Shown here: piece by piece, positions 1 through 7,826 of the stretch | How positions within the stretch are numbered: position 1 is the stretch's first letter | How the letters are laid out: the number at the start of each line of letters is the position of its first letter | From: CAYVFC01 sp964450715 | GTDB taxonomy: Bacteria > Myxococcota_A > Polyangia > Polyangiales > JAFGIB01 | Assembly (NCBI GenBank): GCA_964450715.1 | Contig: CAYVFC010000007.1 | Location: 36,463-100,462, forward strand | Reading direction: 5' to 3' | DNA: 64,000 bases | Translations under genes and position numbers: made by a program | The notes under the pieces: generated by a model | What the model saw: the letters and a program-made list of their open reading frames with translations, nothing else | Databases searched by the model: none | Told to the model about the DNA's origin: nothing

Positions 1-1
1 C

Positions 2-26
2 GGGAGGGGGCAAGCCCCTCCCCTAC
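2..26 (-). repeat. REP-like stem-loop, A-type
   Basis: On the minus strand this reads GTAG, then arm GGGAGGGG, loop CTTGC and arm CCCCTCCC, a perfect 8-bp stem. The same architecture recurs at 18520, 52989, 54297 and 59959. It lies just upstream of the MBL-fold gene, at the window edge. Confidence 0.8.
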
Positions 27-48
27 AGCTCCCTAGGGAAACGCGAAC

Positions 49-1281
49 ATGATCGACACCAGGGGAAAGCTCCTCAAGAAGAACCGGCGGATCGAGAGCC
101 AGCCCAGGGGAACGGGCGCGGTGCGGCAGTACCGCCTGGGAGGTTCGCGCCGCCTGTTCCGCATCACCACCTTCTGTCCCGAGTTGGTGGGACCGGGGCC
201 GGTTCACCTCTATCTGATAGAGGATGACGCGCTGATTCTGGTCGATGCGGGACTGCCTACGCTGCTGGCCAAGAACCTCTTCTACTTCTGGCGGCGGCAG
301 AAGATGCCGCCGGACGTGGAGGCGCTGGAGGACGACCTGAGCGAGAAGGAGATCCGGAACGGCATCGAGCTGTCCGGTCACCGGATCGAGGACATCGACT
401 ACATCGTTCTCACCCACGGACACCCCGACCACTACCTGATGGCCAACTGGCTGGTGGAGCGCAGTGGGGCGAAGGTCGCCGCCCACGTGGCCGACTCGGC
501 GGCCATCAGCAACCGGTGGTGGATGCTCGAGTTTTGGATCAAGAGGGCCAGGGCCATGACCGCCATGGGCATGCCCATGCCCACCCCGGGCAAGAGCGGA
601 AGCTCGGGTGCGGCGGTGGACCCGGTTACCCTGCCGCTGGCGCTGGGCGTGGACCTGCCCCTCGGGTATGACGGCGTGCTGGGCCTGGGCGGTTTCCAGA
701 AGCCTTCCATCCAGATGCGCCGCTATCCGGGCCACACCGCGGGGAGCATCGGTATCCTGCTGTACGGAGAGGAGCAAAACGGCGAGCCGGGCGGCGAGGC
801 GGTGCTGCTCTGCGGCGATACCCTGCTTAATCCCATCACGCCTCATCCGGAGGACCTGCTCGAGTATCTGCGGACGCTGGAGCGTCTGAGCACCCTGAAG
901 AACGTAGTGCTGACCCTGCCCGCCCACGGAGATCCGATAACCGATCTCGGAGACAGGGTGGCCTTCCTGCAAAAGCACCATCAGAACCGGCTCCGCGTCA
1001 CCTACCAGGCCTGCCGCAAACCGACCAGCGTCTGGCAGGTCGCCACCCGACCGCGCTACTTCGATACCCACGTCGATCCGACGAAGTTCAACCCGCTGGC
1101 CGCGCAGGAAGCGTTCGTCCACCTGGAGCTGCTGCAGATGGCGGGCGGCGTGCGCACCGATTCCGTGCGGGACGGCGTGCACTACCTGGTCAGCTCGGGC
1201 GAGAAGTTCCCGGAGGTTTTCGGTCGCATCCGCGAGATCGTTCGGGACGAAGACGGTACGGCGTTGCGGCGGTGCTGGTGA
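49..1281 (+). CDS. MBL-fold metallo-hydrolase
   Basis: This is a metallo-beta-lactamase-fold hydrolase of 410 residues. The metal-binding signature THGHPDH gives His123, His125, Asp127 and His128. Further likely ligands are His229 (PGHTAGS), Asp257 (CGDTLL) and His293 (PAHGDP), so the dinuclear site looks complete. The fold starts near residue 35 and a C-terminal helical region of about 100 residues follows His293, as in glyoxalase-II-like and lactonase-like members. No signal peptide is visible, so it is probably cytoplasmic. The substrate cannot be read from the sequence. It stands alone, with 127 bp before the next gene. The first ATG is used; a later start is possible because the first 30 residues are basic and poorly structured. 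Confidence 0.85.
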   Translation: MIDTRGKLLKKNRRIESQPRGTGAVRQYRLGGSRRLFRITTFCPELVGPGPVHLYLIEDDALILVDAGLPTLLAKNLFYFWRRQKMPPDVEALEDDLSEKEIRNGIELSGHRIEDIDYIVLTHGHPDHYLMANWLVERSGAKVAAHVADSAAISNRWWMLEFWIKRARAMTAMGMPMPTPGKSGSSGAAVDPVTLPLALGVDLPLGYDGVLGLGGFQKPSIQMRRYPGHTAGSIGILLYGEEQNGEPGGEAVLLCGDTLLNPITPHPEDLLEYLRTLERLSTLKNVVLTLPAHGDPITDLGDRVAFLQKHHQNRLRVTYQACRKPTSVWQVATRPRYFDTHVDPTKFNPLAAQEAFVHLELLQMAGGVRTDSVRDGVHYLVSSGEKFPEVFGRIREIVRDEDGTALRRCW

Positions 1282-1408
1282 CCCCGGGGGGAGGGGAGTG
1301 TCTTCCCCATTTGCCTCGTACGGTTTATCCTTGAATAAGACCCATTTACTGGCTATTCGAAGGGAGCGATTCGGTCCGGAACGGTAGGGTTTACGTCGAG
1401 GAGGGAAA

Positions 1409-2389
1409 ATGTCCGAGCTCAAATATCAGGGCATTTTTGCGGTACTTGTCACGCCGTTGGACGATGCTGCGGAGTTGGACGAGGCGGCCCTGCGCCACCT
1501 GGTGGATTTCTGCTGCGAACAGAAGTTCGACGCTGCGGTAGTGCTGGCCGGCAATAGCGAATACCCCTATCTGAGCGAGGCCGAGAAGCGGAGCGTCATA
1601 CGCGTCGCGGCCGAGCAGGCCAAGGGACGCATCCCCCTGGTGGCGGGCATTTCCGCCCACGGCACCGGGAAGGCCCTGGCCCTGGCCCGGCAGGCCAAGG
1701 AGGCCGGTTGCCAGGCGATAATGGCCGAGCTGCCCCGTTACTACCACCTGGAGATGGACGACGTTCTGCACTACTTCCGCGTTCTGGCCGGCGAGGGCGG
1801 GCTGCCGCTGGTCTTCTGCTACGCCCCGGACACCTCGGGGCTGGTCATGACCCCGGAACAGATCCTCAAAGTAGCCGGGATAGAGGGCGTAGAGGCGACC
1901 GTCCTGTCCCTGATCAGCGTTCCCTTTATCCGAGAGGTGCTGGCGCTGGGCAAGCAGACCGAACATCCGTTTCTGTCCGGCACCGGCCTGGTGCTGCAGG
2001 ACGCCCTGGAAGCAGGCGCCCGCGGCCTCTGCTGTCCGCTGCCCACCCTCTTTCCCGGTCAGATCACGGAGATCATCGAGGCCCACGAAAAGGGGGACAG
2101 CAAGCAATGCCACGCGGTCCAGGACCGGGTGCTGGAGGCCGCGGTTAGCTTTTTCAGCCGGGTGGAGCCCTTTGTCTTCGACACCGCCGCCATCTTCCGG
2201 GCTCTGGCCAGCCGCTCGGCGCCGAACAGCCCGCGCCGGGCGCAGCCCGTTCACGTCCTGATCAAGGAGACCTTGCGGCTACAGGGGCACCTGAGCAGCA
2301 GCATGGTCAAGCCTCCCTACCGGCCGGCCACCGAGGCGCAGAGCCAGATCGTCAAAAAGGTCATCGAGCGGATCGAGGCCTCGGAGTAA
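1409..2389 (+). CDS. DapA/NAL-family protein, atypical
   Basis: The 326-residue protein belongs to the dihydrodipicolinate synthase / N-acetylneuraminate lyase family of TIM barrels, recognised from the N-terminal GIFAVLVTPLDD and the overall length. The family forms a Schiff base through a lysine in a G-I-K-E/D-S segment. The equivalent segment here reads GIEGVEATVLSL and has no lysine. The GTTGE substrate-binding motif is replaced by AGNSEYPYLS. By eye it therefore looks like a divergent homologue that may not be a class I aldolase. An unannotated 127-bp gap precedes it; AGGAGGGAAA just before the ATG is a good ribosome-binding site. It converges on rimO. The name dapA is not supported. Confidence 0.75.
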   Translation: MSELKYQGIFAVLVTPLDDAAELDEAALRHLVDFCCEQKFDAAVVLAGNSEYPYLSEAEKRSVIRVAAEQAKGRIPLVAGISAHGTGKALALARQAKEAGCQAIMAELPRYYHLEMDDVLHYFRVLAGEGGLPLVFCYAPDTSGLVMTPEQILKVAGIEGVEATVLSLISVPFIREVLALGKQTEHPFLSGTGLVLQDALEAGARGLCCPLPTLFPGQITEIIEAHEKGDSKQCHAVQDRVLEAAVSFFSRVEPFVFDTAAIFRALASRSAPNSPRRAQPVHVLIKETLRLQGHLSSSMVKPPYRPATEAQSQIVKKVIERIEASE

Positions 2390-2433
2390 CGCGAGTAGAA
2401 CTAGCGTCGTACAGCGGTTCTCGAGCCGATCTC

Positions 2434-2479
2434 ATAACCCTTTCGACCGGCTCTCGGACGGGAGGGCCGAAAGGGTTAT
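2434..2479. terminator. Hairpin between convergent DapA-like gene and rimO
   Basis: ATAACCCTTTCG at 2434 and its exact complement CGAAAGGGTTAT at 2468 form a 12-bp stem with a 22-nt loop between two convergent genes. The right arm ends in the rimO stop codon. It probably terminates both transcripts, although there is no long U-tract. Confidence 0.55.
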
Positions 2480-3807
2480 CAGACCGGCTCTACCACCAGG
2501 TCATATGGTCCGGTCTTGATCACCCGGCCCTGGATCCGCTCGCCGCGTTGCGCCTCGCAGGAAACCAGGTAGGTGACGCCGTCCACCTCGGGCGCTTGCC
2601 CCGCGTGTCGGCCTACCAGCACCCAGCCTTGCTCGTCGGCTGCCCCCTCCACCAACACCTCGATCCGCTCGCCCCGCATCCCGCGGTTGCGCTCTCGCGA
2701 TAGGCGGCGGCCCAGCGCCATAACTTGGCGCAGGCGCTGGTAGGAGAGCCGGGGCGGCACCGCCGGACCGGTATTGTAGGAGGCTGTGCCTTCTTCATCG
2801 CTGTAGCGGAAAGCGCCCAGGTGATCGGGCTCGGCCCACTGTAGGAAATGCATCAGCTCTGCGAAATCCTCCTCGCTTTCGCCGGGGTGACCGACCAGCA
2901 CCGTCGTGCGCAGGAAAGCGCCCGGCATCTCCTCGCGCACGCTCTCGATTAACCGTCGCAGACGTTCCGGACCGTGGCCGCGCCGCATCCGCCGGAGCAC
3001 GGCGCCGCTGGCGTGCTGTATGGGGATGTCCAGGTAGGGAACCACCCGAGACGACTCGCGCATGGCTCGCAGCAACCGCTTGTTGACCGTATCCGGGTAG
3101 AGATAGAGCAGCCGGATCCAGTCGATCGCCTTCACCGCGTCGAGCGCGCGCAGCAGCGCGGCCAGGTCGGTCGGTTCGGACAGGTCGCGGCCATAGGCCG
3201 AGGTGTCCTGGGCAACCAGGCATATCTCCTTGATACCGCGGCGCCCGAGCTGCTGCGCTTCGCGCACGATGTCGTCGATCGGTCGGCTGCGCCCCCTGCC
3301 CTTGATGCCGGGGATGGCGCAGAAGGCGCACCTGCGCGAGCAACCGTCCGCTATCTTGATGAAGGCCGACGCCGCCCCGGGCTCGCTGAAGCGCGGCGTC
3401 CGTCGCTTTTGCAGGAAGCATCCGGCCGGCCCGACCTGGTAGCGCGCGGCCCGGCCCGCGATGATACGGCCGAGGCGGTCGGGGCGTCCGGTTCCCAGCA
3501 GGTGGCTGAGCTCGGGGATCTCCTGGCCGAGCTCGGCCCCGTGGCGCTGGGCCAGGCAGCCGGCAGCGACCAGGTAGCGCGCGCGACCCTCGATCCGGTG
3601 GCGCGCCATCTGCAGCAGTACCTCGATCGATTCGCACCGCGCGCTCTCGATGAAGGCGCAGGTGTTGACCACGATGATGTCGGCCTGGCGCGGATCCGCG
3701 GTCAGGCGCAGACCCTGGCCCGTTGCCAGGCCGGCCATCACCTCGGTATCCACCCGGTTCTTGGCGCAGCCGAGCGATACGAAGTGGATATACCGCTTCA
3801 CCACCAA
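2479..3807 (-). CDS. rimO: Ribosomal protein S12 methylthiotransferase RimO
   Basis: RimO is a radical-SAM enzyme that attaches a methylthio group to the conserved aspartate of ribosomal protein S12. The 442 residues show the three parts of the family. The N-terminal UPF0004 domain has cluster cysteines Cys14 (SLGCAKNRVD), Cys50 (NTCAF) and Cys84 (AAGCLAQR). The radical-SAM core has Cys156, Cys160 and Cys163 (CSRRCAFC). A C-terminal TRAM-like domain ends the protein. FVSLGCAKNRVDTE is typical of RimO rather than MiaB. The start is ambiguous: TTG at 3807 is followed directly by two in-frame GTG codons, and CAGGGG upstream suits any of them. It is the last gene of a minus-strand run with the barrel and ZU5-like lipoprotein genes, 17 bp after the former. 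Confidence 0.93.
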   Translation of the reverse strand: MVVKRYIHFVSLGCAKNRVDTEVMAGLATGQGLRLTADPRQADIIVVNTCAFIESARCESIEVLLQMARHRIEGRARYLVAAGCLAQRHGAELGQEIPELSHLLGTGRPDRLGRIIAGRAARYQVGPAGCFLQKRRTPRFSEPGAASAFIKIADGCSRRCAFCAIPGIKGRGRSRPIDDIVREAQQLGRRGIKEICLVAQDTSAYGRDLSEPTDLAALLRALDAVKAIDWIRLLYLYPDTVNKRLLRAMRESSRVVPYLDIPIQHASGAVLRRMRRGHGPERLRRLIESVREEMPGAFLRTTVLVGHPGESEEDFAELMHFLQWAEPDHLGAFRYSDEEGTASYNTGPAVPPRLSYQRLRQVMALGRRLSRERNRGMRGERIEVLVEGAADEQGWVLVGRHAGQAPEVDGVTYLVSCEAQRGERIQGRVIKTGPYDLVVEPV

Positions 3808-3824
3808 CCCCTGAGCGGGTGGGG

Positions 3825-4796
3825 TTAATGGTAAACGACGCCGGCCGATAGCATCGGCACCACGGCCGCGTGGCCGATTTCGTACTCGTCGTCAGCGGCG
3901 ATGTAGAGCAGCCGGGCCATGACCCCCACGCTGAGCTGCTCGTCGATCCAGAAGTCGTAGCCGATCATGGGGGAGATCCCGATCCCGGGGTCGGGCCGGC
4001 CGGCCTCGTCTTCGGATTCATCGTCGTCTTCGGCTTCCGACATGCGGTAAAACGCCACGCCCAGCCCGATGGTGGCGCCGACGTGCAGGCCCGAACGCGC
4101 ATTCGGATAGAAGTCGACGAACGGGCCCAGCACGGCGAGCCGGAGCCTGCCCGACATGTTGAACTCGGCCAGGTCATCTCGGTAGCGCGGCTCGGGGATG
4201 TAAACGTAGGTCACGCCGCCGCCGATCACGAAGCCCTCGCCCGGGGTGCCTCCGACCAGCAGGTCGAACAGGCCCGCTCCCACCCCCTCGATGGAGGCGT
4301 CGGCTGGAGCGTCGAGCGCGTCGTACAGATAGCCGATGCCGGCGCTGTAGCGCAGGTAGAAACCGTCGTGGTTGCGCTGCGTGAGCCTGCGCTTTTCCGC
4401 GGCGAGATCGGCCGAGGGCCAATCCCAGCCGGAAACCGAAGCGCCCGCGCGGGTCTCACAGCGCCCGCCCGCGGTACACACCGCGCCGGAAGGACAGGGC
4501 GGGTTACAGCTGCTCACGCAGAGCCCTTTCGTGCAAGAGTAGCCGTCTCGGCAGGGCGGACGGCAGGGGGCGTCGTCCTGGCCCTCGCTCGCGGCTCCGT
4601 GGCTCGGATCGGCTTCCGGCGCGTTCGCCGCGTCCGGCGCCGATCGGTCGCTCCCGGCCGCTTCACCCCCGCCGGCCCGATCGGCCGGTTCGGTTCCGGA
4701 GGGCGCGCTCGCTTCGCCCGGCTGGGCCTGGGCCGCGGAACAGATCGTCAAAACGGCAAATAGAATAGATAATTTCGCGAGATGAGATCGGTACAC
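3825..4796 (-). CDS. Cys-rich exported protein with predicted outer-membrane barrel
   Basis: The 323-residue protein opens with a signal peptide (hydrophobic core ILFAVLTIC, likely cleavage after AQA). A Pro/Ala/Asp-rich linker follows, then a Cys-rich segment at about residues 78-115 with the pattern CRPPCRDGYSC and CNPPCPSGAVC, resembling EGF-like or Dickkopf-like modules common in Myxococcota surface proteins. The C-terminal 200 residues alternate polar and hydrophobic residues with many Gly and Tyr, as in a small outer-membrane beta-barrel. GTG is the start, with AGGAG 10 nt upstream lying in the end of the preceding gene. The gap to that gene is 6 bp, so the two are probably co-transcribed. 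Function unknown. Confidence 0.75.
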   Translation of the reverse strand: MYRSHLAKLSILFAVLTICSAAQAQPGEASAPSGTEPADRAGGGEAAGSDRSAPDAANAPEADPSHGAASEGQDDAPCRPPCRDGYSCTKGLCVSSCNPPCPSGAVCTAGGRCETRAGASVSGWDWPSADLAAEKRRLTQRNHDGFYLRYSAGIGYLYDALDAPADASIEGVGAGLFDLLVGGTPGEGFVIGGGVTYVYIPEPRYRDDLAEFNMSGRLRLAVLGPFVDFYPNARSGLHVGATIGLGVAFYRMSEAEDDDESEDEAGRPDPGIGISPMIGYDFWIDEQLSVGVMARLLYIAADDEYEIGHAAVVPMLSAGVVYH

Positions 4797-4802
4797 CCGT
4801 GT

Positions 4803-5402
4803 CTACTCCTGGGAAAGGATGAACTGCAAGCGCATCCCGGAGAGCGCCGGCAGCTCGGCCACCGCGCGCCCGTTGATGACCTTGGCCCGGGTATAGTCCC
4901 AGGTGGTCACGGTGGTGTCCTCGGCGAACTGCCTCTGTTGCTCGCTCACCTCCTCGTGGGCGAGGTAGAGACCCTTTTCGCTGTACCCGTCCGGGATGCC
5001 GCCGAAGGGTATGGACACGACGATACTCGCGCCCTCCGGCGCGTATATAGCCGGGGATACCAGCACGATGGGCCCGATGGGCTTGTCCCCGCGCACGTCC
5101 GCGTCCTTGAACGCGGTAGTGCGGGGCGCGTTTTTGAGGATGACCTCAGCGCTCCCTTCGATGCTTCCCGGCGGTATCTCGACCCGCGCCCCGCTGGCCA
5201 GCTCCAGCTTGCCCCCGCCGGCTCCCATCTGCGCGACCACCTCGTCGCCGCCGGATCTGTTGACCGGCGTGATCGGGCCCTCTTCCATCGTCGATGCAGT
5301 GTCACCATATTCGGAGGGGCCGCTCGTCGCAGCGCCCCCGCCGCAGCCGATCAACGCCGCACCTACGGCCGCTACCAACGCTAGCACCGTTCGTCGCTTC
5401 AT
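4803..5402 (-). CDS. ZU5-like lipoprotein
   Basis: The 199-residue protein is a predicted lipoprotein. A charged start MKRR, a hydrophobic core and the lipobox ALIGC put the lipidated cysteine near residue 20, followed by a Gly/Ser-rich spacer. Residues 60-100 contain GGGKLELASGARVEIPPGS, which matches the ZU5-like pattern (G-G-x-L-x-x-x-S-G-A-x-x-x-I-P-P-G-A/S) seen in many exported bacterial proteins. The rest looks beta-rich. GGAGG lies 7 nt before the ATG. It heads a minus-strand unit with the barrel gene and rimO and is divergent from the DUF58 gene at 5482. The role is unknown; a protein-protein contact function for ZU5-like folds is inference. Confidence 0.75.
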   Translation of the reverse strand: MKRRTVLALVAAVGAALIGCGGGAATSGPSEYGDTASTMEEGPITPVNRSGGDEVVAQMGAGGGKLELASGARVEIPPGSIEGSAEVILKNAPRTTAFKDADVRGDKPIGPIVLVSPAIYAPEGASIVVSIPFGGIPDGYSEKGLYLAHEEVSEQQRQFAEDTTVTTWDYTRAKVINGRAVAELPALSGMRLQFILSQE

Positions 5403-5418
5403 GATTTACCTCCCCACA

Positions 5419-5434
5419 CTCCGGTAATCCGGAG
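5419..5434. promoter_or_regulatory. Inverted repeat between divergent genes
   Basis: CTCCGG, loop TAAT, CCGGAG form a perfect 6-bp inverted repeat in the 79-bp gap between the divergent ZU5-like lipoprotein and DUF58 genes. It could be an operator or a 5' leader hairpin of the minus-strand gene. No regulator is implied. Confidence 0.35.
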
Positions 5435-5481
5435 GTAAAAAATTAGCGGAACCCTACCTGTTTATCGGTGAAAATACAAGG

Positions 5482-6750
5482 ATGACCCTTTTGCCGAGGC
5501 GCGCCCGAAGGCTGCTCGACTTGTTTCCGCTCACGCCGTTCGGGGTAATGGCCGCGGCGGCGTCGTATGCGGCGCTGCAAGCCTTTGCCTTCGCCGAGAT
5601 GGACCGGGTTCTGCTGGTGGTGGGAAGCGCGGGATTGGGATTGTGTGCGCTGTGTGCGTCTCTGGTGGCTATCGCCGCTACGCGATTGAAGCTGCGGAGG
5701 CAGCCGGCCGGCGAAGGCGAGACGCGGATGTTGGAGACCGGCATTGCCGTCGGGACCGGTTTCTCGCTTCCCTCGCTCGGCTGGCTCCCGTTGGTACGGG
5801 TACGCTGGAGCTGGGAGGAGCCTGCTGGGGCGGATATCGAGATCGAGCGAAACCGGGCCGGGACGTTAGGGGAGGTGGCGACCGTGCACGACCGAGGACA
5901 GATCCGCCGGGTAAGCCGCCGGGTGGTGGTCGAGGATGCGCTCGGCATCGGTCGCGTCGCCATCCGGTCGCCGACGGCGGAGCGATACGACGTGCTGCCC
6001 CGCCTGGGCGGGCTCGGCAGCCCGAATGCCCTTCTCTCCTTGGCGGGCGGCGACGACCTGCCGCATCCCGCGGGTATCGACGACGGAGATCGATTGGAGC
6101 TGCGGCGCTACCTGCCGGGCGACCCCGCACGCTTTATCCATTGGAAGGTGCTGGCTCGCACGCGGCGGCTGATGATAAGGGCACCCGAGCGCGCGCTGTC
6201 GTCCGAACGTAGGACGGCCGCCTTCATGGTGGCGGGGCTGGCAGACGACGCCTCGGCGGCCGCGGCCCGCGCCGCGTTGATGGGGGGTATTCTAGGCGAC
6301 GACTGGCTTTTCGGCTCCGACCTGGAGGTGGGGACCGGGCCCGACCTGGAAGAGGCGCTCGCTATCCTGATGCGCTCGAGCGAGGCGCGCGACAGCGGCG
6401 GAGCCGGGCTGCTCTCCTTCGTGGAGCAGGTCGAAAAGCAGGGGCCGTGTAGCGCCATGGTCTTCGCCCCGCCCGGACCCGGCGTGTGGATGCAGCGGGT
6501 GTTGGAGCTGGCCGGCCGCCGCCGCGTTCAGGTCGTCATCGCCGTGGACCCGTCATTGCCGGCGGAGCGTCCCCGACTCTGGCAGAGGCTGCTGTTGCGC
6601 GATGTGCGCGCGGAGGATGGCGCGGACGGACCGTCCTCGGTCGAGGGGCTGTTGGAGGTGGCGCAGGCATTGAACTCGTCCGGCTGCACGCTTACCATGC
6701 TCGACAGAACGACGGGGCGGCCGTTACCGGAGCAGCACCTTCGATTCTAA
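5482..6750 (+). CDS. DUF58 membrane protein (first copy)
   Basis: The 422-residue protein has two hydrophobic segments near the N-terminus (about residues 18-35 and 40-65), then a cytoplasmic or periplasmic part. The DUF58 signature RRYLPGDPARFIHWKVLART lies near residues 213-232. DUF58 proteins are usually encoded with MoxR-type AAA ATPases and transglutaminase or VWA proteins, and both partners occur a few kb downstream (7823 and 10014). Biochemical function is not established; a role in envelope complex assembly is proposed for the family. The ATG at 5482 has only a weak ribosome-binding site. A second DUF58 protein is encoded at 41635-42864. Confidence 0.85.
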   Translation: MTLLPRRARRLLDLFPLTPFGVMAAAASYAALQAFAFAEMDRVLLVVGSAGLGLCALCASLVAIAATRLKLRRQPAGEGETRMLETGIAVGTGFSLPSLGWLPLVRVRWSWEEPAGADIEIERNRAGTLGEVATVHDRGQIRRVSRRVVVEDALGIGRVAIRSPTAERYDVLPRLGGLGSPNALLSLAGGDDLPHPAGIDDGDRLELRRYLPGDPARFIHWKVLARTRRLMIRAPERALSSERRTAAFMVAGLADDASAAAARAALMGGILGDDWLFGSDLEVGTGPDLEEALAILMRSSEARDSGGAGLLSFVEQVEKQGPCSAMVFAPPGPGVWMQRVLELAGRRRVQVVIAVDPSLPAERPRLWQRLLLRDVRAEDGADGPSSVEGLLEVAQALNSSGCTLTMLDRTTGRPLPEQHLRF

Positions 6751-6912
6751 TGAGATCCCGGTCGCCGAAGCAGAGAGGGTTGGACGTTGATAAGTTCAGC
6801 AGTCACGAGCGCCTATCGAAGTCTGTTTTTTTTCTAATAACTCACCACGTACTGTAAAAACATAACCGCACGGTAATCTGGTTCACCTGGAACACCCCGA
6901 GGGGAGGAAGAG

Positions 6913-7188
6913 ATGGCCGAAGAAAAGAGCGCAAAGAAGGTAGATATCTGGGCCTTGTTAACCATTCTGCTTGTCGTGATATGCGTGGCCGGTTCGTTCT
7001 GGGCGACCAACACGGTGATGCTGACCCGGTTCGAACTGATGCAGATGGAGGTCCGCAATCTCAACAACGCTACCCATAACGAGATCAGGTCCGTGCAGCG
7101 CGACGTGTTGCGGAACCGCGAGATGATCCGCGATATCAAGTGCAGGTGTAGCTGTAGCTGTAGCGAACCCGCCGCCGACCAGCCGTAG
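6913..7188 (+). CDS. Small single-pass membrane protein with Cys-rich tail
   Basis: The 91-residue protein has a short basic N-terminus, one transmembrane helix at about residues 14-36 (LLTILLVVICVAGSFW), a charged helical stretch of about 40 residues that could form a coiled coil (MQMEVRNLNNATHNEIRSVQ), and a tail with alternating cysteines (CRCSCSCSEP). A strong ribosome-binding site (GGGGAGGAAG) supports the ATG. I recognise no family. The CxCxCxC tail could bind metal or form disulfides. It lies between the DUF58 gene and the dgkA-like gene, all on the plus strand; about 160 bp of AT-richer sequence upstream may hold a promoter. Confidence 0.65.
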   Translation: MAEEKSAKKVDIWALLTILLVVICVAGSFWATNTVMLTRFELMQMEVRNLNNATHNEIRSVQRDVLRNREMIRDIKCRCSCSCSEPAADQP

Positions 7189-7439
7189 GGGCCCCGCCCC
7201 CTGCTCCTCGGCGCGGCCTCGCACCGTATCCCCGTCCTGCCGGCGACCTGTCTGTAGCCTTTTCCGCCGCCGCTTCGCCCTTCCCGCAGATTGCCGCCCG
7301 TACCGATCTTCGGCTCGACCCGGTCAGGCCGTCGCCTCGCCGGTTGGCCTTACCGGCGGCCGTCGAGGTATGCTCCCACTACCCCTGCGGCGCGCCTCGT
7401 ACGCCCGCGTCCCGCGAACGCTTCATCCCGGTGAGCAAG

Positions 7440-7826
7440 ATGGCACGACCCTTCACTTTTGCAGCACGTATCCGGAGCTTCAAATACGCGATCAGCGGCA
7501 TCGGCATTATGCTGCGCTCCCAGCACAACGCCTGGCTGCACGCGCTGGCCACGGTCGGGGTGTGCGCGGCGGGTTTTCTGCTCGGCTTCACCCGGGCGGA
7601 GTGGTGCTGGATCATCCTGGCCATCGTGGCTGTCTGGACCGCGGAGGCGCTCAACACCGCCTTCGAGTTTTTGGCCGATGTGGCTTCGCCCGATTTTCAC
7701 CCGGTCGTGCAGAAGGCCAAGGACGTGGCCGCGGGAGCCGTGCTGATTTCCGCCATCGGTTCGGCCTTGATCGGCGTGGTGGTGGCCGCCCCGTACCTGT
7801 CGGCCCTGCTCGGTAACGCGCGGTGA
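7440..7826 (+). CDS. Diacylglycerol/undecaprenol kinase family protein (DgkA-like)
   Basis: A small integral-membrane lipid kinase of the DgkA family phosphorylates diacylglycerol (Gram-negative type) or undecaprenol (Gram-positive type). The active-site region reads AEALNTAFEFLADV followed by HPVVQKAKDVAAGAVL, matching the family signature E-x-x-N-T-x-x-E and K-D-x-A-A-G-A-V. Three transmembrane segments are visible. The ATG at 7440 gives 128 residues, the normal length; an in-frame GTG at 7431 is an alternative, and the frame stays open further upstream without family similarity. The TGA stop overlaps the GTG start of the transglutaminase gene (GTGA), so the two are translationally coupled. 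Confidence 0.88.
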   Translation: MARPFTFAARIRSFKYAISGIGIMLRSQHNAWLHALATVGVCAAGFLLGFTRAEWCWIILAIVAVWTAEALNTAFEFLADVASPDFHPVVQKAKDVAAGAVLISAIGSALIGVVVAAPYLSALLGNAR

